Positions 1 to 5,854 of a stretch of 7,314 bases of DNA are shown piece after piece; position 1 is the first letter of the stretch, and every line of letters begins with the position of its first letter. The stretch is from Candidatus Zhuqueibacterota bacterium RBG_16_48_16 (lineage in GTDB: Bacteria; Zhuqueibacterota; Zhuqueibacteria; Residuimicrobiales; Sediminimicrobiaceae). Both the position numbers and the translations under genes were made by a program. Location of the stretch: positions 1-7,314 of the forward strand of contig METF01000025.1 in NCBI GenBank assembly GCA_001771235.1. The letters run 5' to 3'. The notes beneath the pieces were generated by a model, which saw nothing but the letters and a program-made list of their open reading frames with translations, was not told the DNA's origin and did not search any database.

Positions 1-1
1 A

Positions 2-256
2 AAGGCGCCCATAACCATCCCCGTCTGTCAAGGTCTGGGCGGACACCCGGTCATCTATAGCTCGCAGCTCTTTGTGGAAATTCTCCGCATGCCGCCATCA
101 CAGACGGCGAAACATCTCATCCGCAAATATGGCCATGCCATTGAGCGCGTCACTATCGAAGACCCTGACGTTTTGCTCGATGTCGATTCTCCGCAAGACC
201 TTGGAAAAATCCTGCCTCATCCCCATTTTGAGTTTGGCGAAAATGACGAATCATAA
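2..256 (+). CDS. MobA-like nucleotidyltransferase, C-terminal fragment (5' end outside window)
   Basis: This open frame enters from the left edge and ends at TAA; 84 residues are visible. Enzymes of this family transfer a nucleotide from CTP or GTP to a phosphorylated cofactor or sugar. The visible end resembles the molybdopterin cytidylyltransferase/MocA branch. The GGHPV motif near residues 13-17 matches the usual G.GHP segment after the catalytic core. LLDVDSPQDL near residues 58-67 matches the closing D-[IV]-D-[TS]-P-x-D element of the fold. The N-terminal nucleotide-binding loop lies outside the window, so the substrate cannot be settled. A 168-nt spacer separates it from the next gene, so the two are probably not in one operon. 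The family call is fairly safe; the molybdenum cofactor role is inferred. Confidence 0.75.
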   Translation, partial: KAPITIPVCQGLGGHPVIYSSQLFVEILRMPPSQTAKHLIRKYGHAIERVTIEDPDVLLDVDSPQDLGKILPHPHFEFGENDES

Positions 257-316
257 GGCTGTGGTAAAAAATTGCCTTTTTCATATTGGACTTGTGGAAA
301 TTGACAAGCAACTCAA

Positions 317-340
317 CCAAATGTGCCTGGCACATTTTGG
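317..340. repeat. Palindrome of the AATGTGC family (copy 1)
   Basis: ATGTGCC (321-327) and GGCACAT (329-335) form a perfect 7-bp inverted repeat around one base, and AA/TT extends it by two more pairs. It lies in the spacer before the transporter gene, about 85 nt from the start codon. Two related palindromes lie upstream of the desaturase gene. It could be a dispersed REP-like element or a repressor site. No T-run follows, so a terminator is unlikely. Confidence 0.5.
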
Positions 341-424
341 ATTTTAATTTGTCATTTTGCTGTTTGATGTTTAAGGTTTGATATTCAAATGAAGAATAAT
401 TTATCATCTTGAAAAAGGGAAAAA

Positions 425-2029
425 ATGACGACGGACATACGTGAGAAGACTCGTGAAGCCTGGGCCACGCGGATCGGTTTGATTCTTGCTATGGCCGGAA
501 ATGCTATTGGCTTGGGCAATTTCCTGCGCTTCCCAGTCAAAGCTGCCCAAAATGGCGGTGGAGCGTTTATGATTCCCTATTTCATCGCTTTTCTGGTTCT
601 GGGTATTCCGGTGATGTGGGTTGAGTGGGCTATCGGCAGGCATGGCGGTCAATTCGGTTATGGCACATCCGTGGGAGCATTCGGTCAGCTCACCCGCTCC
701 CGTAGGGCGGCAATGGCTGCAAATTTTATTGGCGTGTTAGGAATTGTCGTGCCCCTCGCTTTCACGATCTATTATACTTATATCGAATCCTGGACATTAG
801 CATTCAGCTTCTTCTCAGTGACCGGTCATTACTCGGCAGTGCAGAGCTTTGAAGGAATGTCCGGATTTCTTTCCGGCTTCCAGGGCAAAGAGACGAACCT
901 CTATTTTTCAGGTCTTTCTACAGCATTGATCTTCTTTTTTATCACCCTGCTGCTCAATACCTACATACTCTCAAAAGGAATTGCCAAAGGAATCGAAAGG
1001 CTGGCCAAAATTGCCATGCCTATGTTGCTCATCTTCGCTCTCATCCTGGTCGTGCGAATTTTGACGCTGGGCACTCCTGATTTGGACAAGCCGGAAAATA
1101 ACGTGATGAATGGCTTTGCGTTTCTCTGGAATCCGGATTTCTCCTACATCACACGGGCAGGGACATGGCTTGCGGCAGCAGGCCAGATCTTTTTCACCCT
1201 TAGCATCGGCACCGGCTCTATCCTGACCTACGCCAGCTACCTGAGAAAAAAAGATGATGTCACCTTAACCGGCTTGACAACTTCAATGACCAATGAATTC
1301 GCCGAAGTGATCCTGGGTGGTTCTATTGCCATTCCGGCTGCGGTAGCATTCTTTGGCTTGGCGCAAACCATGGTGATTGCCAAGGGCGGCGCCTTTGATC
1401 TTGGCTTTGTCGCCATGCCGGTCATCTTTCAGAGAATGCCGTTCGGGGCGCTTTTTGGTATGCTCTGGTTTCTCTTGCTCTTTTTCGCTGGCGTCACTTC
1501 CTCAGTAGCTTTGTGCTCGCCGGCGATGGCGTTTTTGCAGGACCAAATCGGATTGTCACGCAAAAAGTCAGCTTTAGCGGTCGGCACGGTAATGCTGCTC
1601 GGTGGCTTGCCGGTAGTCTTTTTCCTCAAGCACGGCTTCCTGGATGAGATGGATTTTTGGGCGGGGACTTTTGGCCTGGTCATATTCGCCCTGATCGAAG
1701 TGGTGCTTTTCGTCTGGATCTTTGGAATAGAAAAAGCCTGGGATGAAATCCATACGGGTTCGGAAATTCGCATTCCTTCAATCTTTAAATTTATTATTAA
1801 ATATATCACGCCAATTTATCTCATCGGACTATTGATTTTCTGGGCCTACCAGGACGGCCTGCCTATCCTGCTGATTAGAAACCGCAGCGCGGCCGATATC
1901 CCTTACCTGTGGGCGGCCAGGCTGATGATTCTCGGACTTACTGCTCTGGTAATCCTTCTTGCCATCTTTGCCTATAAAAAGGGAAAATTAAATTTGATGA
2001 CCAGCCCCGAGGAGATTGCCGATGAATGA
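425..2029 (+). CDS. LeuT-like sodium:amino-acid symporter (NSS family)
   Basis: This is a 534-residue inner-membrane symporter that imports a small neutral (amino acid-like) substrate driven by Na+. It is collinear with Aquifex LeuT (recalled from memory, 519 residues) over nearly its whole length, with about 12 hydrophobic segments. The helix 1 signature GNAIGLGNFLRFP lies at residues 25-37. Na+-site residues appear conserved: G25, A27, N32, T258, N290, A355, T358 and S359. The outer gate pair R35 and D410 is present. E294 matches LeuT E290, which in LeuT replaces the chloride needed by animal homologues. Pocket positions differ: F113 for V104, T263 for F259 and L363 for I359, so leucine may not be the substrate. 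The start is supported by AAGGGA at 415-420. The end overlaps the next gene by 8 nt. Confidence 0.95.
   Translation: MTTDIREKTREAWATRIGLILAMAGNAIGLGNFLRFPVKAAQNGGGAFMIPYFIAFLVLGIPVMWVEWAIGRHGGQFGYGTSVGAFGQLTRSRRAAMAANFIGVLGIVVPLAFTIYYTYIESWTLAFSFFSVTGHYSAVQSFEGMSGFLSGFQGKETNLYFSGLSTALIFFFITLLLNTYILSKGIAKGIERLAKIAMPMLLIFALILVVRILTLGTPDLDKPENNVMNGFAFLWNPDFSYITRAGTWLAAAGQIFFTLSIGTGSILTYASYLRKKDDVTLTGLTTSMTNEFAEVILGGSIAIPAAVAFFGLAQTMVIAKGGAFDLGFVAMPVIFQRMPFGALFGMLWFLLLFFAGVTSSVALCSPAMAFLQDQIGLSRKKSALAVGTVMLLGGLPVVFFLKHGFLDEMDFWAGTFGLVIFALIEVVLFVWIFGIEKAWDEIHTGSEIRIPSIFKFIIKYITPIYLIGLLIFWAYQDGLPILLIRNRSAADIPYLWAARLMILGLTALVILLAIFAYKKGKLNLMTSPEEIADE
2010..2014 (+). promoter_or_regulatory. Shine-Dalgarno site for the small subunit gene
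   Basis: AGGAG lies inside the last codons of the transporter gene, 7 nt before the ATG at 2022. This ideal spacing is the main evidence that the short overlapping frame is translated. Confidence 0.7.
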
Positions 2030-2171
2030 AAGTTTAAATGCCTTCGGATGGTTATTTCTCACCGTTGCCTGGAGCCTGATTTCATTAACCACAGGCTATT
2101 GTTTTTGGAAAATATTAAAACCAAAACGGTCTAAACAGGATAAATCCACAGAACGGCACATCGTTGGATAA
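2022..2171 (+). CDS. Small single-span membrane protein, probable NSS transporter small subunit (MetS-like)
   Basis: This 49-residue protein starts 8 nt before the end of the symporter gene, so the two are probably translationally coupled. Residues 7-31 form one hydrophobic helix rich in W, F and L (GWLFLTVAWSLISLTTGYCF). A basic, polar tail follows (KPKRSKQDK), suggesting that the C-terminus is cytoplasmic by the positive-inside rule. Several bacterial NSS transporters have a tiny one-helix partner encoded directly downstream; MetS, partner of MetP in Corynebacterium, is the known example. Function is inferred from size, topology and position, since such short proteins carry little sequence signal. 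LeuT itself works without such a partner, so this one may be a modulator or stability factor. Confidence 0.72.
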   Translation: MNESLNAFGWLFLTVAWSLISLTTGYCFWKILKPKRSKQDKSTERHIVG

Positions 2172-2221
2172 AAGGAACACAGATAACTTTTTTGTAACTA
2201 TTCAGGCATTGTAATTTTTCT

Positions 2222-2294
2222 GCCACGAAAACTCGAAGACACAGAGGTTCACAAAGATTTTTTGTGTTCCTTAGTGGCTTTGCGACCTGGTGGC
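2222..2294. repeat. 73-nt imperfect palindrome, probable dispersed intergenic repeat
   Basis: The ends are GCCAC and GTGGC. The two 36-nt arms (2222-2257 and 2259-2294) match at about 24 of 36 positions by hand count without gaps, around a T-rich centre. The left arm has a loose repeated pattern of ACGAAG/ACACAGAG-type units. It fills the gap between the transporter pair and the converging VUT gene, and may act as a transcription barrier for both. Similar CACGAAGACAC-type spacers occur in many environmental genomes, to my recollection; I cannot name the family. Confidence 0.55.
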
Positions 2295-2324
2295 TGAATA
2301 GATACACTTTTTTCGCATAGAATC

Positions 2325-2987
2325 CTAAGCCCCGCCGTCCTCCGGCCTGCTTTTTATCAAATAAATGAGTGGAAGACCCGCAAGAGTGACGCCGCCCTTG
2401 ACGATAATATTTGCCATAAAAATGGACCAAACAACCGCAGCGGGAAATACGGTGCCAAACGCAAGCCAGCAGAAGATAAGGCTGTCCAGCGGCACGCTTA
2501 GCGCATTACTGAAAAGTACCCTGCCCCATTGGTAACGCCTGGTGATACTGTTCACCCAAAAGTGGTAGGCTTCGGTATCGACAATCTCCGACACCACTTC
2601 AGCAATAATTGAAGCGGTGACGATTCGCCATACAGGGGAAAGCACGGCATCCCAATCCGGTTGGCTGCCGGCGTTCACATCATAAGGAAAACGAGCGACG
2701 AGCCAGAATAAGCCAGCCATCAACAGATTTATCGCGGCGGCGGTGATAATGACCACCAGGGATCCTTTCCTGCCAATTGCCTTGTGCACCAAATCTCGCA
2801 GGGTGAAAGTGATTGGATAAATCAATGTGCCGGCATCCATTGAAAAACCGACAAATGTAATAATTTTCAGGCTGGTGATATCCGACAGTATTTGTGCGGC
2901 AATGTAAGCTGAAATGACAAGAATGATCTGGATAATTTCCGGCGAGTTTTTATCTTTTATCGACAAGGATTTCTTTTGCCTCAGCAT
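2325..2987 (-). CDS. VUT-family membrane transporter (queuosine precursor transporter-like, COG1738)
   Basis: This 220-residue protein with about six hydrophobic segments probably takes up a queuosine precursor (preQ0/preQ1 type) for tRNA modification, as shown for E. coli YhhQ. Family marks include the SAYIAAQILSDI region (about residues 26-37) and the acidic/aromatic segment DAGTLIYPITFTLRDLVHKAIGR (about 51-73). Others are the IIAEVVSEIVDTEAYHFW stretch in the middle and SNALSVPLDSLIF followed by IIVKGGVTL near the end. Length fits the family. The ATG has only a weak Shine-Dalgarno match, and no later Met precedes the first helix. No preQ1 riboswitch is recognisable upstream. The gene ends on the small transporter-subunit side, converging with it. 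Exact substrate is inferred. Confidence 0.88.
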   Translation of the reverse strand: MLRQKKSLSIKDKNSPEIIQIILVISAYIAAQILSDITSLKIITFVGFSMDAGTLIYPITFTLRDLVHKAIGRKGSLVVIITAAAINLLMAGLFWLVARFPYDVNAGSQPDWDAVLSPVWRIVTASIIAEVVSEIVDTEAYHFWVNSITRRYQWGRVLFSNALSVPLDSLIFCWLAFGTVFPAAVVWSIFMANIIVKGGVTLAGLPLIYLIKSRPEDGGA

Positions 2988-3033
2988 CCGCGCTCTTTGC
3001 GGACGGTCTTCTAAAGTCCTCTCTATCTGACAG

Positions 3034-3066
3034 ACCTGCCCGGAAGCTCAAAGCTTCCGAGTGGGT
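3034..3066. repeat. GGAAGCT hairpin repeat (copy 1)
   Basis: CGGAAGCT (3041-3048) and AGCTTCCG (3052-3059) form a perfect 8-bp stem with loop CAA, flanked by further weak pairing. Bases 3034-3059 are identical, in reverse orientation, to 5863-5888. It lies 3' of the unrecognised membrane protein gene and 5' of the VUT gene. It may attenuate read-through, but the strand facing these genes lacks a clear T-run. Confidence 0.7.
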
Positions 3067-3072
3067 TTTCAA

Positions 3073-3708
3073 TCAGGCGCTCCTATTGCCTTTATTGAAC
3101 GCCATCAGCCCTGCCTTCTTGGAAAACCAATATTGCATGACAAAGAGAATAAAACACAACATTCCAATGAGCATAAAACCGGTAAATCCGTGAAGGGTAA
3201 TTTGGCTGAGGCCCAAAAGGGTCTCCAACATTTTGAGAATATCCTCTTCCCTCAACGCGAGGATGCCAATTGGCAAGGCCGCCATAGCCGTAACTGCGGC
3301 GGCGACCAGCGCCGTTCGGCGTATTGCTGGTACGGCGTTGCTGCAATCGAGACGAAGAAAACGCATCCTCCGCCCTGCATATACACCGGCAGCGATGCCG
3401 AGGGCAAAGGTGCCGATCGGTAGTCCCATGAAAAAGGCTACGGCAACAAGACAAAGACCAAGATAGAAGATGGTCAGCAACCGGATGCTGGCCGTATAAA
3501 ACTTTTTTACCCACCGTCTGAGAAAGAATACATCCAGCAACAGCCCCAGGCCGAGGCCCATTAACGCCAGCGTAATGACCATTGTCAGTGAAAAATTCGG
3601 GACATTCATATGAACCAAAGCGGCTGGCCACCAGAAAGCCACAAACATCAACAAAGGACAGGCTATCCCGATGAACGATCCGATGATTATGGATTCAACT
3701 TTACTCAT
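3073..3708 (-). CDS. Unrecognised five-span inner-membrane protein
   Basis: I do not recognise the family. From the ATG at 3708 (protein start MSKVES) the product is 211 residues. A longer reading from 3744 adds 12 residues, but I see no Shine-Dalgarno site there, and its hydrophilic-to-mixed extension fits a membrane N-terminus less well. Hydrophobic segments lie at about residues 5-27, 38-58, 75-110 (perhaps two helices), 131-151 and 173-195. A glycine-rich helix GLPIGTFALGIAAGVYAGRR sits near the middle, and basic loops follow helices 2 and 3. The polar loop before the last helix (REEDILKMLETLLGLSQ) may be amphipathic. There are no catalytic motifs. It lies 85 nt upstream of the VUT gene on the same strand, with a hairpin repeat between them, so co-transcription is possible but unproven. 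Confidence 0.7.
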   Translation of the reverse strand: MSKVESIIIGSFIGIACPLLMFVAFWWPAALVHMNVPNFSLTMVITLALMGLGLGLLLDVFFLRRWVKKFYTASIRLLTIFYLGLCLVAVAFFMGLPIGTFALGIAAGVYAGRRMRFLRLDCSNAVPAIRRTALVAAAVTAMAALPIGILALREEDILKMLETLLGLSQITLHGFTGFMLIGMLCFILFVMQYWFSKKAGLMAFNKGNRSA

Positions 3709-3902
3709 TATCATCCAGTGATAGAAAAGGGTCATTTCGATCATTTCATTATTAATGTGGAAAAATCAAAATGAATATCGGGAAGGAAAAGATAGATGCC
3801 CTTCAATGAGGATTCGTGCAATAGAGCAATAGTCTATTTGAAGCTTCGCGCTACCGGGCCGTCTTTAACGGGCAAGCCAAAAATACCATTTTCGGGACGA
3901 AC

Positions 3903-3939
3903 AAAAAAATGCCTTGTACATCAATCGTACAAGGCATTT
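3903..3939 (-). terminator. Rho-independent terminator of the RRM gene
   Basis: Perfect 13-bp inverted repeat, AAATGCCTTGTAC (3907-3919) with GTACAAGGCATTT (3927-3939), and a 7-nt loop. Read on the minus strand it runs into seven T residues (complement of 3903-3909). It begins about 13 nt after the RRM stop codon. Confidence 0.92.
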
Positions 3940-3952
3940 GAAATGACAACAA

Positions 3953-4234
3953 TTACCAGGAACGAGACCTGCGATAATTATCACTCCGTTCCTGTCGTGG
4001 TTTGGCTTCGTTCACCACCAACGAACGTCCTTCTACTTCAAAACCATTCACCTTTTGAATAGCATTCAGCGCTTCAGATCGTGTCGGCATTTCAACGAAA
4101 CCAAAGCCGCGAAGCTCATTCGAATACTTTTCTTTAATTAATTTAACTTCAGTCACTTCTCCGTATTCGGAAAAAATGGCGCGAACGGCTTCCTCAGTCG
4201 TTGTTTTGGGAAGATTGCCTACGTAAATGTTCAA
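3953..4234 (-). CDS. RRM-domain RNA-binding protein
   Basis: A 93-residue protein made almost wholly of one RNA recognition motif, expected to bind single-stranded RNA in the cytoplasm. RNP2 is IYVGNL (residues 3-8) and RNP1 is RGFGFVEM (42-49), with the aromatic positions Y4, F44 and F46 that stack on bases. The fold closes with GRSLVVNEAKPR. A short basic, Ser/Arg-rich tail (ERSDNYRRSRSW) follows, where cyanobacterial and Bacteroidota relatives often carry Gly-rich tails. The start is TTG at 4232-4234, not ATG: AGGAG lies 6 nt upstream and an in-frame stop lies just beyond it. Bacterial RRM proteins are often cold-induced regulators of mRNA; that role is inferred here. It is divergent from the desaturase gene. 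Confidence 0.93.
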   Translation of the reverse strand: MNIYVGNLPKTTTEEAVRAIFSEYGEVTEVKLIKEKYSNELRGFGFVEMPTRSEALNAIQKVNGFEVEGRSLVVNEAKPRQERSDNYRRSRSW

Positions 4235-4240
4235 GACAGA

Positions 4241-4245
4241 CTCCT
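4241..4245 (-). promoter_or_regulatory. Shine-Dalgarno site that fixes the TTG start of the RRM gene
   Basis: AGGAG on the minus strand, 6 nt before TTG. A stop codon in the same frame (minus strand 4246-4244) overlaps it, so no earlier start is possible. A run of nine T lies directly upstream. Confidence 0.8.
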
Positions 4246-4654
4246 AAAAAAAAAGTTGTTTGTTCACCACTATTAGATATTAAGATTGTCTTAAACAAAG
4301 CCCTGGCAGGAAACGAGGGTGTTGAAGAAAATATTAAAATCCACATGGCTTTAATTAATCCCACATAACAACACAGCCGACAGATTTTTTGTTCCATATA
4401 ATTATTTTATTCCCCAGGGGCAAGACTATCCATCTTGCGTTCTTTTCGCATAATCAAACCACCAAATCGAACATTCTACCATAGACACGAGCAGGCAGCA
4501 TCCTAAAACCAGTGCCCTGTTTGTACCGTTACATCTGCATTTCATCTTTTACATTTCTTTTACCCTAGCCTGGCAGAAAAGTACATCATGTTCTGTTTAT
4601 AATGGAACGCATTTACAGTGGAGTTGCGGACGATTTCCGACCGATAATTCGTCA

Positions 4655-4684
4655 TTGACAAATGTGCGACACACTTTTTGAAAT
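4655..4684 (+). promoter_or_regulatory. Candidate sigma70-type promoter for the desaturase
   Basis: TTGACA (4655-4660), an 18-nt spacer and TGAAAT (4679-4684, four of six matches to TATAAT). It overlaps an AATGTGC palindrome, which could block it if a protein binds there. Weak evidence; TATAAT at 4598-4603 is an alternative -10. Confidence 0.25.
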
Positions 4685-4749
4685 GATTAAAGTTATGCCT
4701 GGTTTCCCTTCACTGCAAAAAGACATGGTTTGCAAGTGCGTCGCACATT
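4659..4749. repeat. Inverted pair of AATGTGC-family palindromes (copies 2 and 3)
   Basis: Plus-strand 4661-4676 and minus-strand 4749-4734 agree at 15 of 16 bases (AATGTGCGAC, A or G, CACTT). Each is itself an imperfect palindrome; copy 3 has a perfect GTGCG/CGCAC stem. They are separated by 57 nt. ATAATTC precedes each copy by 10-12 nt on its own strand (4644-4650, and minus strand 4768-4762), so the repeated unit is longer than the core. The arrangement resembles paired REP elements. Confidence 0.5.
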
Positions 4750-4752
4750 CGG

Positions 4753-4768
4753 ATAATTCGTGAATTAT
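4753..4768. promoter_or_regulatory. Operator-like dyad upstream of the desaturase
   Basis: Perfect inverted repeat ATAATTC-GT-GAATTAT ending 58 nt before the desaturase ATG. ATAATTCGT also occurs alone at 4644-4652 as a possible half site. Size and symmetry fit a dimeric regulator site, but no regulator gene is in the window and the dyad may belong to the repeat unit beside it. Confidence 0.35.
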
Positions 4769-4814
4769 GCAGGCACATCACCGTCATCGGTTTCCCGATT
4801 TAACCTACAAATTG

Positions 4815-4819
4815 AGGAG
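4815..4819 (+). promoter_or_regulatory. Shine-Dalgarno site that fixes the desaturase start
   Basis: AGGAG, 7 nt before ATG at 4827. It selects this start over an in-frame ATG at 4767, which has no such site and would add 20 unrelated residues. Confidence 0.8.
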
Positions 4820-4826
4820 CTTCAAT

Positions 4827-5849
4827 ATGGAAAACACTTCTGTCAATTATAAGTCAAAAGCCGGACAAAGTGAATTCAAAAAGTCAATAGCCAAATTTCA
4901 TAACCCAAGCTTGAAGAAAAGCCTATGGCAGCTTGCCAACTCTTTTGTTCCGTATTTTGTCCTGTGGGCTTTCATGATCTTTAGCATGAATATTTCTTAC
5001 TGGCTTACATTGGCCATTGCCGTGCCGGCCGCAGGATTTATGGTACGACTATTTATCATTTTTCATGATTGCGGACACGGCTCTTTTTTTAAAAGTGAGC
5101 AAGCCAACAACATTGTGGGTTCTCTCACCGGCATTTTGACATTTACCCCGTATTTCCAATGGCGATACCAACACGCATTACACCACAGCACTTCCGGGGA
5201 TCTGGATCGACGCGGCATAGGAGATGTCTGGACGATGACCGTTAATGAATACAAAGATGCATCGTCCTGGAGGCGGCTGGCCTATCGGGTTTATCGCAAT
5301 CCATTTGTCATGATTGTCATAGGTCCGTTGGTTATGTTTCTGATTGTACACCGCCTCGTCAGTCTGAAGGAGAAGAGAAGAGAAAGACACAGTGTTCACT
5401 GGACCAATTTGGCACTTTTTGCCATTGCGGTTATAATGAGCTTAACCATAGGATTCAAAGCATATATTCTCATCCAGATACCGGTTTTGATGATTGCCGG
5501 CAGTGCAGGAATATGGTTGTTTTACGTGCAACATCAGTTCGAGGGGGTTTACTGGGAACGGAGCGATCAATGGGATTTTGTCGCAGCTTCAATTCATGGC
5601 AGCTCTTTTTACAAATTGCCAAAGGTACTTCAGTGGTTCTCAGGGAACATTGGTTTTCATCATATTCATCATCTGAATTCCCGCATTCCCAATTATAATC
5701 TGGAAGAGTGCCATAAGGAGAACGCGGTCTTTCAGAAGGTCAAACCGGTCACGCTCGGATCAAGCTTAAAATCACTGAGCTTTCGCCTTTATGATGAAAA
5801 ACAGCGGAGACTGGTACATTTTCGGGCTTTAAAACACGCCGATTTGTAA
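4827..5849 (+). CDS. Membrane fatty acid desaturase (DesA/Bacillus Des type)
   Basis: A 340-residue di-iron membrane enzyme that introduces a double bond into membrane lipid acyl chains using O2 and reduced electron carriers. The three histidine boxes are complete: HDCGH (80-84), HALHH (116-120) and HHIHH (278-282). H236 lies in a YVQHQFE segment typical of this branch. Pairs of hydrophobic helices lie at about 38-77 and 158-176/193-232. The stretch LDRRGIGDVWTMTVNEY after box 2 and YRNPFVMIVIGP resemble Bacillus subtilis Des and plant-type omega desaturases, as I recall them. Regiospecificity cannot be read from sequence. No electron-donor gene adjoins it, so ferredoxin or similar must come from elsewhere. 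It stands alone, divergent from the RRM gene and convergent with the ABC permease. Confidence 0.93.
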   Translation: MENTSVNYKSKAGQSEFKKSIAKFHNPSLKKSLWQLANSFVPYFVLWAFMIFSMNISYWLTLAIAVPAAGFMVRLFIIFHDCGHGSFFKSEQANNIVGSLTGILTFTPYFQWRYQHALHHSTSGDLDRRGIGDVWTMTVNEYKDASSWRRLAYRVYRNPFVMIVIGPLVMFLIVHRLVSLKEKRRERHSVHWTNLALFAIAVIMSLTIGFKAYILIQIPVLMIAGSAGIWLFYVQHQFEGVYWERSDQWDFVAASIHGSSFYKLPKVLQWFSGNIGFHHIHHLNSRIPNYNLEECHKENAVFQKVKPVTLGSSLKSLSFRLYDEKQRRLVHFRALKHADL

Positions 5850-5854
5850 ATCGA

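Larger units (their letters stand above)
4246..4814. other. Gene-free divergent region between RRM and desaturase genes
   Basis: About 570 nt without a credible gene; the open frames here are short and of biased, unlikely composition. It must contain both divergent promoters. Contents that I can see: a small 6-bp inverted repeat TTAAGA/TCTTAA at 4280-4294, and a -10-like TATAAT at 4598-4603 facing the desaturase but without a good -35. There is also a TTGACA at 4655-4660, a pair of inverted AATGTGC repeats at 4659-4680 and 4734-4749, and a dyad at 4753-4768. The RRM gene may have a long 5' leader, but no known thermosensor or riboswitch is recognisable. Confidence 0.6.

Noticed and set aside
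72..347. Plus-strand frame of 91 codons at the left end
   Set aside because: It overlaps the nucleotidyltransferase frame, which carries recognisable family motifs, and it runs on into the palindrome spacer.
1429..1809. Minus-strand frame of 126 codons inside the symporter gene
   Set aside because: Antisense shadow with Lys/Pro/Ser-biased composition, while the plus frame matches LeuT throughout.
2131..2430. Minus-strand frame of 99 codons across the 73-nt palindrome
   Set aside because: Its sequence is a translation of the repeat plus the end of the VUT gene in the wrong frame, and it resembles spurious repeat-derived ORFs.
2988..3072. PreQ1 riboswitch before the VUT transporter gene
   Set aside because: The spacer lacks the preQ1 class I core and A-rich tail. 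Only the GGAAGCT hairpin is evident.
3092..3631. Long minus-strand frame of 179 codons overlapping the membrane protein gene
   Set aside because: It lies in another frame of the same strand and is rich in Cys, Arg and Ser without domains. The overlapping frame gives clean transmembrane helices.
3796..4062. Plus-strand frame of 88 codons opposite the RRM terminator and gene end
   Set aside because: It crosses a strong terminator and is antisense to the RRM domain, with no ribosome site or domain of its own.
4194..4397. Minus-strand frame of 67 codons upstream of the RRM gene
   Set aside because: It overlaps the RRM start in another frame and has no Shine-Dalgarno site or recognisable domain.
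4643..4769. Invertible promoter switch flanked by inverted repeats
   Set aside because: The arms have a matched core of only about 16 nt, the enclosed segment is very short, and no recombinase gene is in the window.
4767..4826. Extended N-terminus for the desaturase from ATG at 4767
   Set aside because: No ribosome site there. AGGAG stands at ideal distance from ATG 4827, and the extra 20 residues overlap the dyad and leader.
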